This document shows positions 47,011 through 58,816 of a stretch of 64,000 bases of DNA, one piece after another (positions within the stretch are counted from its first letter, which is position 1; each line of letters starts with the position of its first letter). The notes below the pieces were generated by a model, which was given only the letters and a program-made list of their open reading frames with translations, was not told the DNA's origin and searched no databases. The stretch comes from Glycine soja. Lineage: Eukaryota > Streptophyta > Magnoliopsida > Fabales > Fabaceae. The position numbers were made by a program, and so were the translations under genes. The stretch spans positions 30,844,644 through 30,908,643 of the forward strand of contig NC_041016.1 in assembly GCF_004193775.1 (NCBI RefSeq), in the 5' to 3' direction.

Positions 47011-48879
47011 ATGTTTGGTTTCTTTGGGCCAAATCATTATTTTCTTTTGCTTCTAATGAATGTCTAGGCTCTTCTATATTTAGTTTCCTTGCTCATCCCT
47101 ATAATGACTGTCATATTCAGTACTCAAATGTTTTCTTTGTAGCTTTGTGCTAGCTGAACTCCATATTATCCACGACCATGGTTCATAATAGACTCTTGAC
47201 ATTTTGTTTATTGATTCCTGAAGGATCCCAGGGGTACTGGTCTGTTGCTTTTTTTGAACAGGTATAGCTTATTTGGGAAATAACATTGTCATCCAAATTG
47301 CAGTTGAAAGCAGGCTTAAGATCAATATTTTCATCATGTTAGTTTAACTACATGTTTAACTTTTATGTCTAAACCTCCTACTATACATATCTTTGGAGCA
47401 AATTGCACTGCTATAGTACTTACTCCTTTAGTAGTTATTGTTCTTAATTGGGCAGTTTTTTATGTCTAAGATTAGTATTTGTTTTTGTTTTTAATTCCCC
47501 TCAATTTTATTTAATGGATTTCTTGATATTTTCCATATGAGAAATCAAATGGCTTTCATCCAACAACTAGAAGTTGTGGGTGTGGTGGTTCTCATCCATT
47601 TTTTCCCTTTTTCATTTTAACTTTTGTGATTCTAATACCAATGTTTCCTTCATATTTTTTTTTGGAACTTTCTTACTTTCTTTTTTTATCCTGCAAGTTC
47701 TGAAGGACTACATGTTTGGTAAGTCTTTTTTGGGTATTTTTTTGTTGATGCTTTCTTGTGATTTTTGGTTTTTTGTCAATTCGTGGTTGGATTTTTTGTA
47801 TCTTTGTCTTTGAATCAGTTTCTGGTGGAGTTTGTTTTGCAAAAAGTGTGTCTAAGTAATTTTTGGATTTGGGACACAACAGGACAAGAGAGGTACCATA
47901 GCAGATTTGGGACACAAATGTGACTAACTTATATTTTTTTGCCTCAATTGAAAGTAGCAGATTTGTCATTTAGTTAAGCTGCTAGCATACCCAAATACTT
48001 CAGGTATATTCCAAGGTACTTCTGATATCCTTGGATATGTTGATATTCTACTCCTATACTATATTTAGTGAACATATACTATATCTTCTATACAATGTGG
48101 TATCTATTGGCCTTACTATGTCTTCTATAATAAATCTTTGCTTCTCTTCATTTTCAGGTCTTACCTTTCAAATAGGTTTTTTTTATATACAAACTTTCTA
48201 TGTTAATTCCTATAATAACAATTACTAGATTTGGATTTAATTATTGTTACCCTTCTATTTGACCAGCTAATTCCAATCTGTGTGAACTCCTATATAGATT
48301 GTATTAATCAATCTAAATCTGAATTACCCTATGACAAAGGTTGTTTAGGAAATGTTGGCTTAGGAGAAAAATATGATGACATACAAGTGTTTGACTACTT
48401 TGTTAAGTCAAAAAAATAATCCTATATTAGTTAGCAATTCTTTCAAGTCAATTATTGTCAAAGGATGTATTTCTTTCAAGAGCTGAGTCCAAGACCATTT
48501 CTGAGATTAACTACAATTCTGAGCTAAACCTGTTATTTATGTTTCCTATTTGTTTTGTGCAATAAAAAGTCCAATCCAAAGCAGTGGCAACCAAATTCTA
48601 TTAACTCTAATCAATCTTTGCCCCTGGGACCATGAATCTATGAGTACATTGGACAATCAGCTGATGGAGTCAATAGGCTGGGAATAGTAGTTCTTAACCG
48701 AATTATCATGCAGTGTTTTTTAATCTTTTAATAATATTTTATTAGTTTGCTATCCAATTTGACTACAGATATTTATTATTAAATCTTTTTCCTTTGCGCA
48801 GGGATGGTGATGTTGATTTAAATGTTTCTCCTCTATTATGCATTTTTCCTGAAAAAATGCTCAATATAAGACCAGCTTT

Positions 48880-49337
48880 TTAAAAATGGATATTCGACCT
48901 CCACTGGATCAACAATCATGCGGCAGACCCCTACCAACATCCAAAATGCATGTTTGGACACTTGAACTTACCCAAGGCCTGCTTGGTGCCCCTGATGACA
49001 TTATCTACATTTATGTTACTATCCAAATTTTTTCTAGACATTAATTTCAGTTCAATTTTATGTGCATAGACTTCCACCTATTGTAGCAATACATCTTCCT
49101 TCCTGTGGTTTCCATATGATGGTTTTAAGAAGGCTCGGCCCTCCATTGCAATGGATTGTCGTCATGCTTGACATTGGCATTGGTGCCAAGTACGTTGTCC
49201 AACCATGGTACCAATTTCTTGCACATGGTGATTTCAGTCATGGAGTCGAGCTCTTATTCTACTATAGGCCTCATGACAAAATTTGGGAAATTGTTATTAG
49301 AAGAAAAAAAATTTGGGGTGGCAACGATAGTGACTGA
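48880..49337 (+). pseudogene. B3-like (DNA-binding pseudobarrel) gene remnant, copy 1
   Basis: A first segment from about 48888 gives MDIRPPLDQQSCGRPLPTSK and MHVWTLELTQGLLGAPDDI, then stops. A second (49062-49337) gives LPPIVAIHLPSCGFHMMVLR and LGPPLQWIVVMLDIG, then VQPWYQFLAHGDFSHGVELL and FYYRPHDKIWEIVIRR. This resembles plant B3-like proteins found repeatedly in Helitron-rich DNA (recalled pattern; low certainty on the family name). A related copy lies at 51961-52301 and a partial third at 51773-51842. No complete gene structure is visible. Confidence 0.5.
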
Positions 49338-50281
49338 ATTTTAATTTGCATTTTCTGGGTTTTAAAACAATGTTTTGTCAATTTAGATGTTGAACAATTA
49401 TTTAAGGTTAAATATTCAGCCTTTTAGTTTCGCTAATTTTTTTTGTTTTCTTCATTATTTAGTTATTAATATTCAATTTTTTATACTTCAACACTGAATT
49501 GCATTTTGGAACACCAATTCACGTGAAAGTGAAACTTGTGGTGCCCTTCTCCCATGACCCTACCATTTTTCCATATAATCAAAACAATTAGGACTGGTGA
49601 TCGAAAATGAGATTTTCTGTGGTAATATACCTCATCACTTTAGTTGAAGAGGGGACCTCAGCCTCAACTCATCACCTTCCCTTTGTGTTCTTTAGTATTT
49701 TACATTAAACATTGGATTAGTGTCATAAGAGGATAACTAGATAAGTAATCATAAATACATGTGTGATATTAATATGGAAGTACTTTTAAGGAAAAATAAA
49801 TTAACCTTTCTTTAAGGAAGATACTATAAGAAAAATGAGATAATGCAAGGTCTCATATCTACTTTTTTTACATAATGTAACGACCCGTGTATACACACAA
49901 GCTTCTCGAACCCTAGCCTGTCCCAAAAATCAAAACACAAAAAACTAGACAAAAAAAAAACACTAACCAAAATCACAAACTAATAGGATGAATATGACAA
50001 GAGGACCATAAAAAAATAGAAAATGCAACACACACAGGGTTTTGAAACCTTCAACATGAAGAAAGATGAAAATCTAAGGTTGCGAAATGTGAGACTTTTT
50101 TCAGTTTTTTGATCATTCTACCCCTCCCTTTTTTTACACTGTTTTGTTTTGTTGCCATTGCCATTGCCGCGTTGCATATGAAGTTTCGAACATATGTCAC
50201 TCCCTGGTTGGCGGATTTCAACTCCCCATTTAATTTCACTTAATAATCGGAAATGTCCTCTCTCTCCCCGTTTCTCCGCCA

Positions 50282-50311
50282 CGTTTATTGTTATTATTGT
50301 TGTTGTTGTTG

Positions 50312-50343
<32 letters not shown>

Positions 50344-50511
50344 TATACTCTAGCTGAAGACCCTTTTTTATATTGTAATTCTGAGAGTGAACATTGAGAT
50401 TTTTCTTTGAGGTTCCTGGTGTGTGTAGGTGGTAATAACAAAGGAAACCATTTTCGTTATAGCATGCAACTCCTGTCATCACAACATAAAAAAGGGCCTT
50501 CAGCTAGAGCC

Positions 50512-50550
<39 letters not shown>
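50282..50550. repeat. Second palindrome with (ATT)n / (AAT)n outer arms
   Basis: The left arm is (ATT)n then ACTCTAGCTGAAGACCCTTT (to about 50377). The right arm is AAAAAAGGGCCTTCAGCTAG, then AGCC and (ATA)n (50486-50551). Arms pair with few mismatches around a ~100-bp centre. Confidence 0.75.
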
Positions 50551-50556
<6 letters not shown>

Positions 50557-51404
50557 GAATATTCAAATTATTAATAACAAAAATATATATAAGTTTAGAA
50601 TGTCTTAATTATAAAAATGTTTTTTTGAAATACAAAACTCAACAAGCACTTCTCTACCCACAAGAAAGAGAAGTTCTTAATAACACAAGATAAATCTAAA
50701 TATATTATGATTCAACGAGTTGTTAATTTCTTAAAATAAAACATTTTAAGTTTTGGTCTTCCAATTATTAATCTATTTTTTTAGTACTCTCAATTTTCAA
50801 GATGTTGCTTTTAGTGTCTCAATTTCATTTTGGAGGACTAAAAAATTATTATTTTTAGTCCCTCAAATTCACTTTGTAAACTAAAGACAAAATTCTGCAA
50901 ATTTAATTTGTAAGTAGAACATGAAACAAAAAGTGTCTCGAATATAATAAACAAATGATAGGGCAAACCTATATATAACACAATATGAATTTAATTTGTA
51001 TAGGTATGTAATTTTGTGGTTTTCTATAAGTTTTTATCATCAGAATTCAAACACTGATATCTTCTAAGAATTCTCTAATTTCTAACATCATGAAGCTAGA
51101 TAAAAAAAGACAATAGTTAAGAAAGTCAACTAACAATATTTATTCAACTTAAGTTTAAACTGACTTGCTGTAGAAAATTGCATTTTATTTTCTATTTGCT
51201 TCTAAGATTACAATCTACTATTGATCAAATTCAATTTGCATTTCATTAATTCTTCTTTCGCATCTCATAAATACATATCCAATATTTTAATTTTAAATCA
51301 CAATATATCATTATAAATATTCGGTTCTATTTTTGTAGCATACATTCGTCGCTATATTTTCTTTTATTGCTACGATGCAATCGAAAATTATGATGCTTAC
51401 TAAA

Positions 51405-51430
51405 TAAATTACCGAATGACCCGTGCGTAT
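51405..51430 (+). repeat. Partial internal copy of the Helitron 3' terminus
   Basis: ACCGAATGACCCGTGCGTAT matches the start of the true 3' end (GGCGAATGGCCCGTGCGTAT at 52464) but lacks the second hairpin arm and CTAG. Confidence 0.6.
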
Positions 51431-51434
51431 AGTT

Positions 51435-51596
51435 GAATTATTGAATGAAGCAAGCCTAATCATTTGGGATGAAGCCCCCATGGCTCACAAATTTTGTTTT
51501 GAAACACTTGATCAAAATCTAAGAAATAAGGCCACGTCCAGTCTTGATAAAATCTTTGGAGGTAACGTGATGGTGTTTGGAGGAGATTTCCAATAG
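51435..51596 (+). pseudogene. PIF1-type helicase fragment of a Helitron
   Basis: Fifty-three codons: LLNEASLIIWDEAPMAHKF, CFETLDQNLRN, then FGGNVMVFGGDFQ and a stop. IIWDEAPM is the Walker B motif and FGGDF is the next conserved motif of the PIF1-like helicases that Helitrons encode as the C-terminal part of RepHel. The normal protein is over a thousand residues, so this is a small remnant. It begins directly after a partial copy of the Helitron 3' end, which suggests joining of two Helitron pieces. It is on the same strand as the flanking Helitron end. Confidence 0.82.
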
Positions 51597-51960
51597 ATTC
51601 CATACTGCCTCTCATTTTAAATCTATTTTAATTTCCATACTACCTATTAAATTATTATTGATGTTAAATTTATTTTAATTTCCATATTGTATCTCATTTT
51701 ACTTCTGTCTTGCAAAACAAATAAGCATGCATACTAAATAAATTCCGAATGACCAACTCACATTTTACTACAGGGCTTACGAAAAAATTTGGAAAATGGT
51801 TATTAGAAAACAAAAAAATTTGAAAGACAACGAAAATGACTAAATTTTAATTTGTATTTTCTGCATTTTAAAACAATGTTATGTTAATTTACATGTTGAA
51901 CAATTATATCTTTTAATATTTAGTTTTTTAACTTTGTTAATTTTTGTTTTATCACCAGCA

Positions 51961-52301
51961 ATGGAAACAGATTATCCAGAATTTGTTGAGTTCAAATATG
52001 ATGGGACCACCTATGAAATTCGAGTCAGGCAACACAGGGGCAAATTTTTCTTTGCTAACGGCCTAACAAGATTTGGTTAGTATAAACCAAACAACACTTC
52101 TTTCACCAAATGCCTCACTCCATGATGGGGCCACGTGTGGTAACCTCAGATAAGTATACGGTTCAGCCTTGGTATAAATTCCTTGAAGAAAGTGATTTCA
52201 GCCACAGAGGCGAGGTGTCGTTCTACTATAGGCGTCATGAAAAAATTTGGGAAGTTGTTATTAAATGCCAAAAAGATTGGGACGGTAGCGACACAAATTA
52301 G
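51961..52301 (+). pseudogene. B3-like gene remnant, copy 2
   Basis: From the ATG at 51961: METDYPEFVEFKYDGTTYEI, RVRQHRGKFFFANGLTRFG, then a stop at about 52078. Without a clear intron the next piece (52125-52301) gives YTVQPWYKFLEESDFSHRGE, VSFYYRRHEKIWEVVIK and ends WDGSDTN. It parallels copy 1 at 48880-49337. The two halves resemble the ends of a B3-like DNA-binding domain protein. The middle of the protein is missing. Only about 160 bp separate it from the Helitron 3' hairpin. Confidence 0.5.
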
Positions 52302-52471
52302 GTTTTAACATTGTTATTGAATCTATTTTGTTATTTTGACAGACAATTTTAGTTATTTTTATTTGAAACTATCTTTATACTTATGTTCTAAAACTCTTTA
52401 ATATGAATGTTAGTCTTTTTTTTTTACAATACCTTTCTTTTAATTCTTTCATTGAAAATCAATTGGCGAAT

Positions 52472-52502
52472 GGCCCGTGCGTATACACGGGTTACCAACT
52501 AG
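52472..52502 (+). other. Helitron 3' terminus: hairpin plus CTAG
   Basis: CCCGTGCGTATACACGGG forms a 6-bp stem with a 6-nt loop. Then TTACCAACTAG ends the element, with T following at 52503. Confidence 0.85.
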
Positions 52503-53050
52503 TTTAAAAATATTTCGCTTGTGACCATGTTTGATATTCTTGTGCAATTTGACTATACTTGGGTGTTACTGAACAATATTCATTCACGTTGATGGTGTTG
52601 AGAGGAAAGATAAGTATTCGTGGCTGCAGTTTGTTTTTCCGAATTTGGCCAAAACCAAAATAGCCACGCGCAACCTGTAATTTGAGTGATCAGTTTTCAG
52701 TTTGATATGCACTATCAACTAATTCAAGTTCTGGAGTTTCCTAACTTGCGTGGCTGTATGCGTCGAATTCACTTGGTGAATAATGCTTTAGCGGATTTGT
52801 TTCATGCGTATAGACAAGTGAATGCATATATATAAAACTATGATTTCAAATTAGTGCTATTTTATATTATGATTTGAATTTGATTGGTTGAAAGAATAAC
52901 AAAGTGGGAGATTGTTTTAGTTTTAATATTAGTATTACTTTATATAGTGTTTTATATTATTATTCTTGAAATTAGGAAAAAGGTTAATCAATTTATATTC
53001 TATCTACTGGTGTACGTTGATGATTATAAACATGAATTCATGGCCATGTG
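52503..53050. other. Spacer, no gene seen
   Basis: Host or older transposon DNA after the Helitron. A short frame at 52884-53129 is hydrophobic by composition. Confidence 0.5.
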
Positions 53051-53271
53051 TGTTGTAATGCCCTGCTTTTATTTTTTTATTAAATGTTTAATTTATTTAA
53101 TATTGCAAGATAAAAATATGAGTGTGTAATTATGTTAATTGGAATACTAGTTGATTTTATATGTACATGTTTTTTTTTGTGTTGTGTAACTGTTAATGGA
53201 CTGAGGTGATTCCGAGTCGAAGGTTTAAGCACAAAAACATGCATGTAGCTGAAGGGTGGTAATAGTAAAAA

Positions 53272-53295
53272 GGGGGGAGGGGGGGGGGGGGGGGG
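53272..53295 (+). repeat. G-rich run
   Basis: Twenty-four bases of G with a single A interruption; possible G-quadruplex or assembly-difficult site. Confidence 0.85.
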
Positions 53296-55390
53296 TGAGA
53301 TAAGAAAGTGATATCAGTCACCCCTTCCCTTAACCCCTTCAACATTTAAACACTTCAAATCATCTCCATCTTCTTCTTTTTTCTCCTCACTCTTTTTTGT
53401 GCTCAAAACTTTTCTCCCCTAAAGTTGCATTGCATGATAATCCCCGAGCAATGGTAGCTTGTTTTCTCTGAATCATAGAAGTCCCTTGCTTGATTTCAGT
53501 AGATGAGTAACAAATTCCTCTCTTTTTTGGTCCCTTGAGCCCATCTTCTCTTTTGCATGAGCTCTTTTATGGGTTGTGTGAGGATCTTGTTGTGAGACTT
53601 CGTTGATGTTGGCCTAGGATCAAAGAGCAGGCCTTAGATCACAAGTTGAGGAGGTTCACTCAGAATTCACTAAGCTCATCCTTGCTTCCTTCTTCAAGGG
53701 CTTGAAAACCTAGGGGACTATTTTAGGTAAGGGAAGCATTGATTATGTAATTTGTTGTTTGTACTGAGTTTGGATGTTGATATTGTGATGCTTGGTTGTT
53801 GAATGTTGAGTTTTGAAGTTGATTTGGTATCATTTGGTTTTGGTGTGGATTTGGGGGTTGGGTTGCTCTGTTCTGGTGCCAATTCGTGATCTGTAGAATC
53901 TTGTAGTCTCGCCGAGCGAGATATCCTGGCTAAGTGAGCAAATCCCCCTACTTTGGGAAATTTTAGGAATTTCACAAGTCTTGCTAAGCGAGTCATTCTT
54001 TCTAAGCGAGCAAAACCGCCTATAAATTTTTTTTGGAAGTTTCATAAAACTCGCCAAGCGAGTCATTCTTACTAAGCAAGCAAACCTCATTGATAAAAAT
54101 AATAAAAAAGAGTAGAACTTGCTAAGTGAGACTAACTCGCAAAGTGAGATAGATAAGTTTGGCTTAACCAAAAATGCTAGCTGAGCGAAAATTTTAGTTT
54201 GTCACTTCTTTTGATTCGACTAAAGAGTTCCAAAATTACAATTAATAGTTGTTTTCTCTTATCAATAAAGAATATGATTAATTGTGAAATTAACATAGAA
54301 ATAGAATGTTTGGTATTACAAAACTTGAAAAAAATTATGAGAATGTTATGACTTGAACACCCAGAACTATATTAGGACCATGCTTGATCTAATAAATGAT
54401 GATGTGTGAGACTATAGACAGTCTTGTTGAACTTATGGAATTGCTAGATGGGTTCTTAAGTGTGTGTTATAAATGAGAATGAACTTGTAGAACATGATTG
54501 GCCTGTGCATACATGTCATATGCATAAGGTAGGAATGTAAGTTGAGAGTGCTTGTAGGCTCTCAACCTGGTGTTGGGGGTTTTTATGGTGTCTAACAGGA
54601 ATGAGCATATAGATTAGACAAGTGGGCAAAATCATATAAATGTAAGGTCATGCAAACCTTACACAAGCAAGCCATTCATTACCCACACTTGTCTAATTTT
54701 AATAAAAGTACACTACCTTCACAAGGTCAGCTCAAGGGACTCCCTGAATGGTCAGAGACTTGCACCATGGTAGAGGGTGGGGCCTACGAGGATCGCCCTA
54801 AAGTTGTAAGAATCTCTATGGAGTCATGTTCGCATAACATTACATGATGCATATGCATATGAGATTAAAGTGTAAATTGAGATTATCATATCATATGCTT
54901 GAATTGATTTGGGAATGAATGATTTATTTAGTCTTCTCTTTTAATTAAGCTATCTCATTATTCTTTTACCTTTTGGCTAGAATTGATTTGGTATGATTCT
55001 TTCATTTAAGCTTACCCTTACTTTTGTGTTTGTGTTATGTTGTATGATTGTGATGATCGTGGTTGATACATGAGAAGATGATGCTGATGTTGCAGGAGAT
55101 CACGTTGTTTCTTGAAGACATAAAATTGAACGATAAACTAGGAATCAATTCCTTCTTTTTGCTAGTTATGCATATAATTTTAGAAGGGACCAACTTACAA
55201 CCTTAGTATAGTGTTTTGGGTTGTTATGTATATATGTTTCCCTTGAAGGGGACTTTTTTTTGAAACTTATAGTTATGTTCACTGATAATATCTGGCTCTT
55301 TTCTAAGGACATGTTGATTTGGCGATGAAATCTTGGAGAATATTTGAACAATGTAATTGTATGTATTGTGTGTGGAAAATAAAAAAATCA

Positions 55391-55396
<6 letters not shown>

Positions 55397-55438
<42 letters not shown>
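55397..55438. repeat. (TA)n microsatellite
   Basis: About 20 TA units inside the LTR remnant. Confidence 0.9.
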
Positions 55439-55439
<1 letters not shown>

Positions 55440-56560
55440 TTGTATGTGCATGATAGGACTATAATAGAATTATGTATGCTATAGTATTTTAGAACAATAC
55501 CGTATCGTTACATGTGTAGCACATAACATGTTTATTTATAATAAACGCATGTTATAATTCATTCTTGGAATTCATGATCTAGAATTTTTAGGCTACACTT
55601 ATTTATTTATACAACTATATATTTAAGTTATATATGAATGAGATATTTATTTATATTGTTATAAATTGATGTTTATGATAATATAGTGTTACTATGGTAT
55701 TGTTGCTAAAAATTTCTTGGAGTTTGAAAACACTATGGTTTAATTTGGTTTATATTTGTATGTGTTGTGTTTTGGGAACATTGCTATGATTGTTATCAAA
55801 ATGTGTATATGTACATGAGGTGAATCAAGTGATGTCTTGGTAATGTGTAGTAATAACAAGTATGTGGTTTGAGTTCATGTGGAGTAGAGACCATCATGTT
55901 ATGATAGTGTGAAAACGTCATGGATGTCTTGTGTGTCATGTATCATATCATGTTGTTTTTCGAGGGATGTTGTTGAGCTAAGCAGGGAGAGCATGAATGA
56001 GTTGAAGTATGAATCTTTCATTAGGGGTGTTATTCGATTTAGAATTTCTATGTGACTGATGCTGATCCCATGAGTTAGAGTATCCTTGCAAGATTGGGTA
56101 ACCCTACACGCCATCGACAATCTCGTCTTAGTGAGAGTGTGTTGTCGGGTTTCCCATGGGTTGGAAATTTGTCAATTGCATGCCCTACTAGGCTTCTTTC
56201 TCAAGTGTTTTACCAATACCATATGCATCTAGAGTCTTAAGATAAATTTGCTTCATAATGCATGTGTTTATGAGAATGTACATGATTGTGTGACTATATA
56301 TGGTAAAAATGTTTGCATGTGTAATGATACATTGTTTTTAAATCCTAACTTTCTTATTTGTGATGAGATGTATCTCACTCCCCTGTCTTTCTTTTTTGTT
56401 TATCTTTAGGTTGACTACCATTTGCAGTTGAGATTTAATACCATGTTGAGTATGCCTTTTGGAGAGAGGCTTGAACCTCAATTTAGAATATGTTTATTCT
56501 ATTTTTTCTTGATGGGTTGTAAATGCTTTGATAGGTTGTGACATTGGGGCTAGACTTATA

Positions 56561-57480
56561 TTTATTTCCTCTTTGGACTTATGCCTTTTAATTTTAGTAG
56601 CTTAGTTGTGGATTCTAATTGACCTTTAGAGAGCCAATGTATTTTAAATTATTATTATTTTTCTATGCTGTGACTATGAAAACATTAAAGTTATGTGATA
56701 CCTTTTATCTTATGAGAAAGATTTTTTTGTAAATCTAAAAATATTTTATCCGCTAACCTTAGTTCTATAAAATAAATCCATGTATTCGGTTGTTTGGTCC
56801 TCTAGAGGGTAGAGTACCTATAAAAGACACTCCAATGCAAGTCAAGACACGACACACAACAATAATGAAAGAATGCAATAAATGTGAATCAACAATGTGT
56901 TACTTAGGGAATCTTGTTCTTATTTATAAATACCTTAATGGACATTGGACCTATGGCCTTTTGTGGATGATTATCATTTTAGCTAATCCTTTGTTAAATT
57001 TATTTTATGGCACTAATTTCCAATATGATTCTAATTGTGGTTTAAGCCATAGTTAATTACATAAAAGGCGTACTGTCCTTTCACTAAGTATTCAACTATT
57101 CAACCACTCAAATAGGGTGTTCGACTATTCAACTGGTTGAAGGGTCAATAGATGCCTCTGTCACTTTATCTCCTTCTATTAATACTTACTAATAGGCACC
57201 CGAGAGTTTGACTAATCGAATACTTAGGACCTCATAGGCTAGAGACTCTCAAGTAAGGGTATAGGGATGTGTCACTAACCATTTATGGGTCTACAAGTTA
57301 ATTTGTGCGCAAAGGTGGGTGCCCGAGTGTTCGGTCAACTGAATACCTCATATGTACAAAAAAGGGTCCTTTTGGCCTCCAAGGGTTGTAAGGCTATTTG
57401 GTTGGCCGAATGCCTTTCCAACAGGTATGCCATAACTGCTGGTCAAAGAGGGCTATTTGGCTATTCGGATGGTCGAATAT
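56561..57480. other. Decayed repeat DNA, no gene
   Basis: Contains GGTAGAGTACCTATAAAAGA followed by CACTCC, and several related TTCGACTATTCAACTGGTT / GGCTATTCGGATGGTCGAAT motifs, suggesting another eroded LTR. Ends not found. Confidence 0.35.
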
Positions 57481-57484
57481 CAAC

Positions 57485-57560
57485 CGATATACTAATACAA
57501 ATTTAAAAGTGTGTATATTTAGGAACTAAAATAAGTAATTTTCAGTGTAAGGACTAAAAC
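57485..57560. repeat. Dispersed repeat copy B
   Basis: ACTAATACAAATTTAAAAGT, GTGTATATTTAGGAACTAAA and ATAAGTAATTTTCAGTG match copy A at 20160-20335 in the same orientation. Confidence 0.6.
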
Positions 57561-58578
57561 CTAAAAATTATATAATTATAAGAGCCAAATGCATAATTAT
57601 ATCAAGAATAGTTTAGGGGTGGATTTGAGTTACAGAAAGAGAAAAATAGAATTAAAAAAGAAAATATATAAAAGAAAGTAATAAACAATAAGGCTTTTGT
57701 GGCCACGTAAACACTAATGCTTAGGGTTTATTTTCCCATTCAATCATACCAGTGTTTCAAAAACTGCTCTTTTTATTAAGTCATGCACACATCTGAGTCC
57801 ATTTAGGCATTTCGGGAAAGTCTTTCATTGCGTTCACCCTTCAGGTGCACTTTTTTTTTTTTCAAAAACCTTTTTGTGTTTTGATCCGTGAATTTTCTAA
57901 GGAAAACTGGCGGTCATCATTTTTTTCAAAAGGGCGTTGGCTTTTTAGTTTTATTTCTTAGTTTTTTTTAGTTAGTTTTTTTTAGAAAAAGTTTGTAACC
58001 TAGGCAAAATTGTTACCTAAGACTACACTTTACCAAAGGAACAAAAGGCATGTGAACAAAAAGAAACCAATACACAAGACTTTTTTTGTTTTCTTTATTC
58101 AAACAAACCATCACAATGCAATAGTACGACAATACGCTAGAAGCAACAAAGTTCACCACAATGAGATAACAAAAGCTGAAAGCGATAACATAGAGTCAGT
58201 TTTGTAGAAGCAAAGCTTCATGGAGAATCAAAGGTGATTCAAAGGTGTTTTGATGATAACAATGATGATAACAAAAGATGATGACAAAGGTGATGACAAA
58301 AAGCTCAAAGATCAATCAAAGAACAACTCAAGTGAATCAAGAACAATTCAAGAGTTCAAGATAAGAATCAAGAAGAATTCAAGACTCAAGAAGAAAGTTT
58401 AGAATCAAGAATCAAGATTCAAGGTTCAAGATCTCAAGAATCAAGATCAAGATTCAAGATTCAAGATTCAAGAATCAAGAGAAGGCTTAATCAAGATAAG
58501 TATGAAAAGGTTTTTCTCAAAAATTCAATAGCACATGGTTTTTCTCAAAACATGTTTACCAAAGAGTTTTTACTCTCT

Positions 58579-58816
58579 GGTAATCGATTACCATATTGTT
58601 GTAATCGATTACCAGTAGCAAAATGGATTTGAAAAAGTTTTTAAATTGAATTTACAACATTCCAATTAATTTCAAAAAGCTGTAATCGATTACAATGTTT
58701 TGGTAATCGATTACCAGTGCCTTTGAACGTTGAAATTCAAATTCAAATGTGAAGAGTCACATCCTTTCACATAAAAGCTTTGTGTAATCGATTACACTAA
58801 TTTGGTAATCGATTAC
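58579..58816. repeat. Cluster of six TAATCGATTA palindromes
   Basis: Centred at about 58585, 58606, 58687, 58708, 58789 and 58810. They alternate between TG(T)AATCGATTACA and GGTAATCGATTACC forms with a spacing of about 21 and 81 bp. Confidence 0.9.

Larger units (their letters stand above)
45202..48879 (+). other. Helitron interior, no gene recognised apart from repeats
   Basis: AT-rich intron-like DNA. Frames at 46881-47153 and 47574-47813 are hydrophobic by composition. A short exon-like stretch near 47220-47260 (ending GAACAGGTATAG) was not identified. Confidence 0.45.
49338..51434 (+). other. Helitron interior, AT-rich
   Basis: No gene recognised except repeats. A CGACCCGTGTATACAC motif at 49881 resembles part of the Helitron 3' terminal hairpin. 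Confidence 0.45.
23733..52502 (+). mobile_element. Helitron carrying gene fragments, split by a 19.4-kb Ogre element
   Basis: The 3' end is textbook: a 6-bp stem hairpin CCCGTG-CGTATA-CACGGG (52474-52491), 11 bp later CTAG at 52499-52502, then T. Across the Ogre insertion the 5' end reads TCTATATACTATCTAAT continuing AAAAGAGAAGTACTTGG, a plant Helitron-type TC start. Inside are a PIF1-type helicase fragment, two B3-like gene remnants and UBP12/13-like exons, all on the + strand. Without the Ogre, the element is about 9.35 kb. No Rep/HUH domain was seen, so it is non-autonomous. The base before the 5' TC is T, not the expected A, so the 5' boundary is less certain than the 3' end. Confidence 0.75.
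53052..56560 (+). repeat. Large LTR remnant (soybean-type, about 3.5 kb)
   Basis: It starts TGTAATGCCCTGC, a TGTAACACCC-like LTR head. It contains repeated (C)TCGC(C/T)AAGCGAG-type motifs (53905-54190), a G-run at 53272-53295, the text GGTCAGAGACTTGCACCATG, and a (TA)n tract at 55397-55438. These fit LTRs of long soybean gypsy elements (recalled, not searched). No matching second LTR or target duplication was found, so it may be a solo or truncated LTR. The right end is uncertain. Confidence 0.5.

Noticed and set aside
55224..55451. Minus frame rich in Tyr-Ile repeats
   Set aside because: Translation of the (TA)n microsatellite.
53052..56560. Calling this a complete solo LTR
   Set aside because: I could not find the opposite end or a target duplication, so only an LTR remnant is reported.
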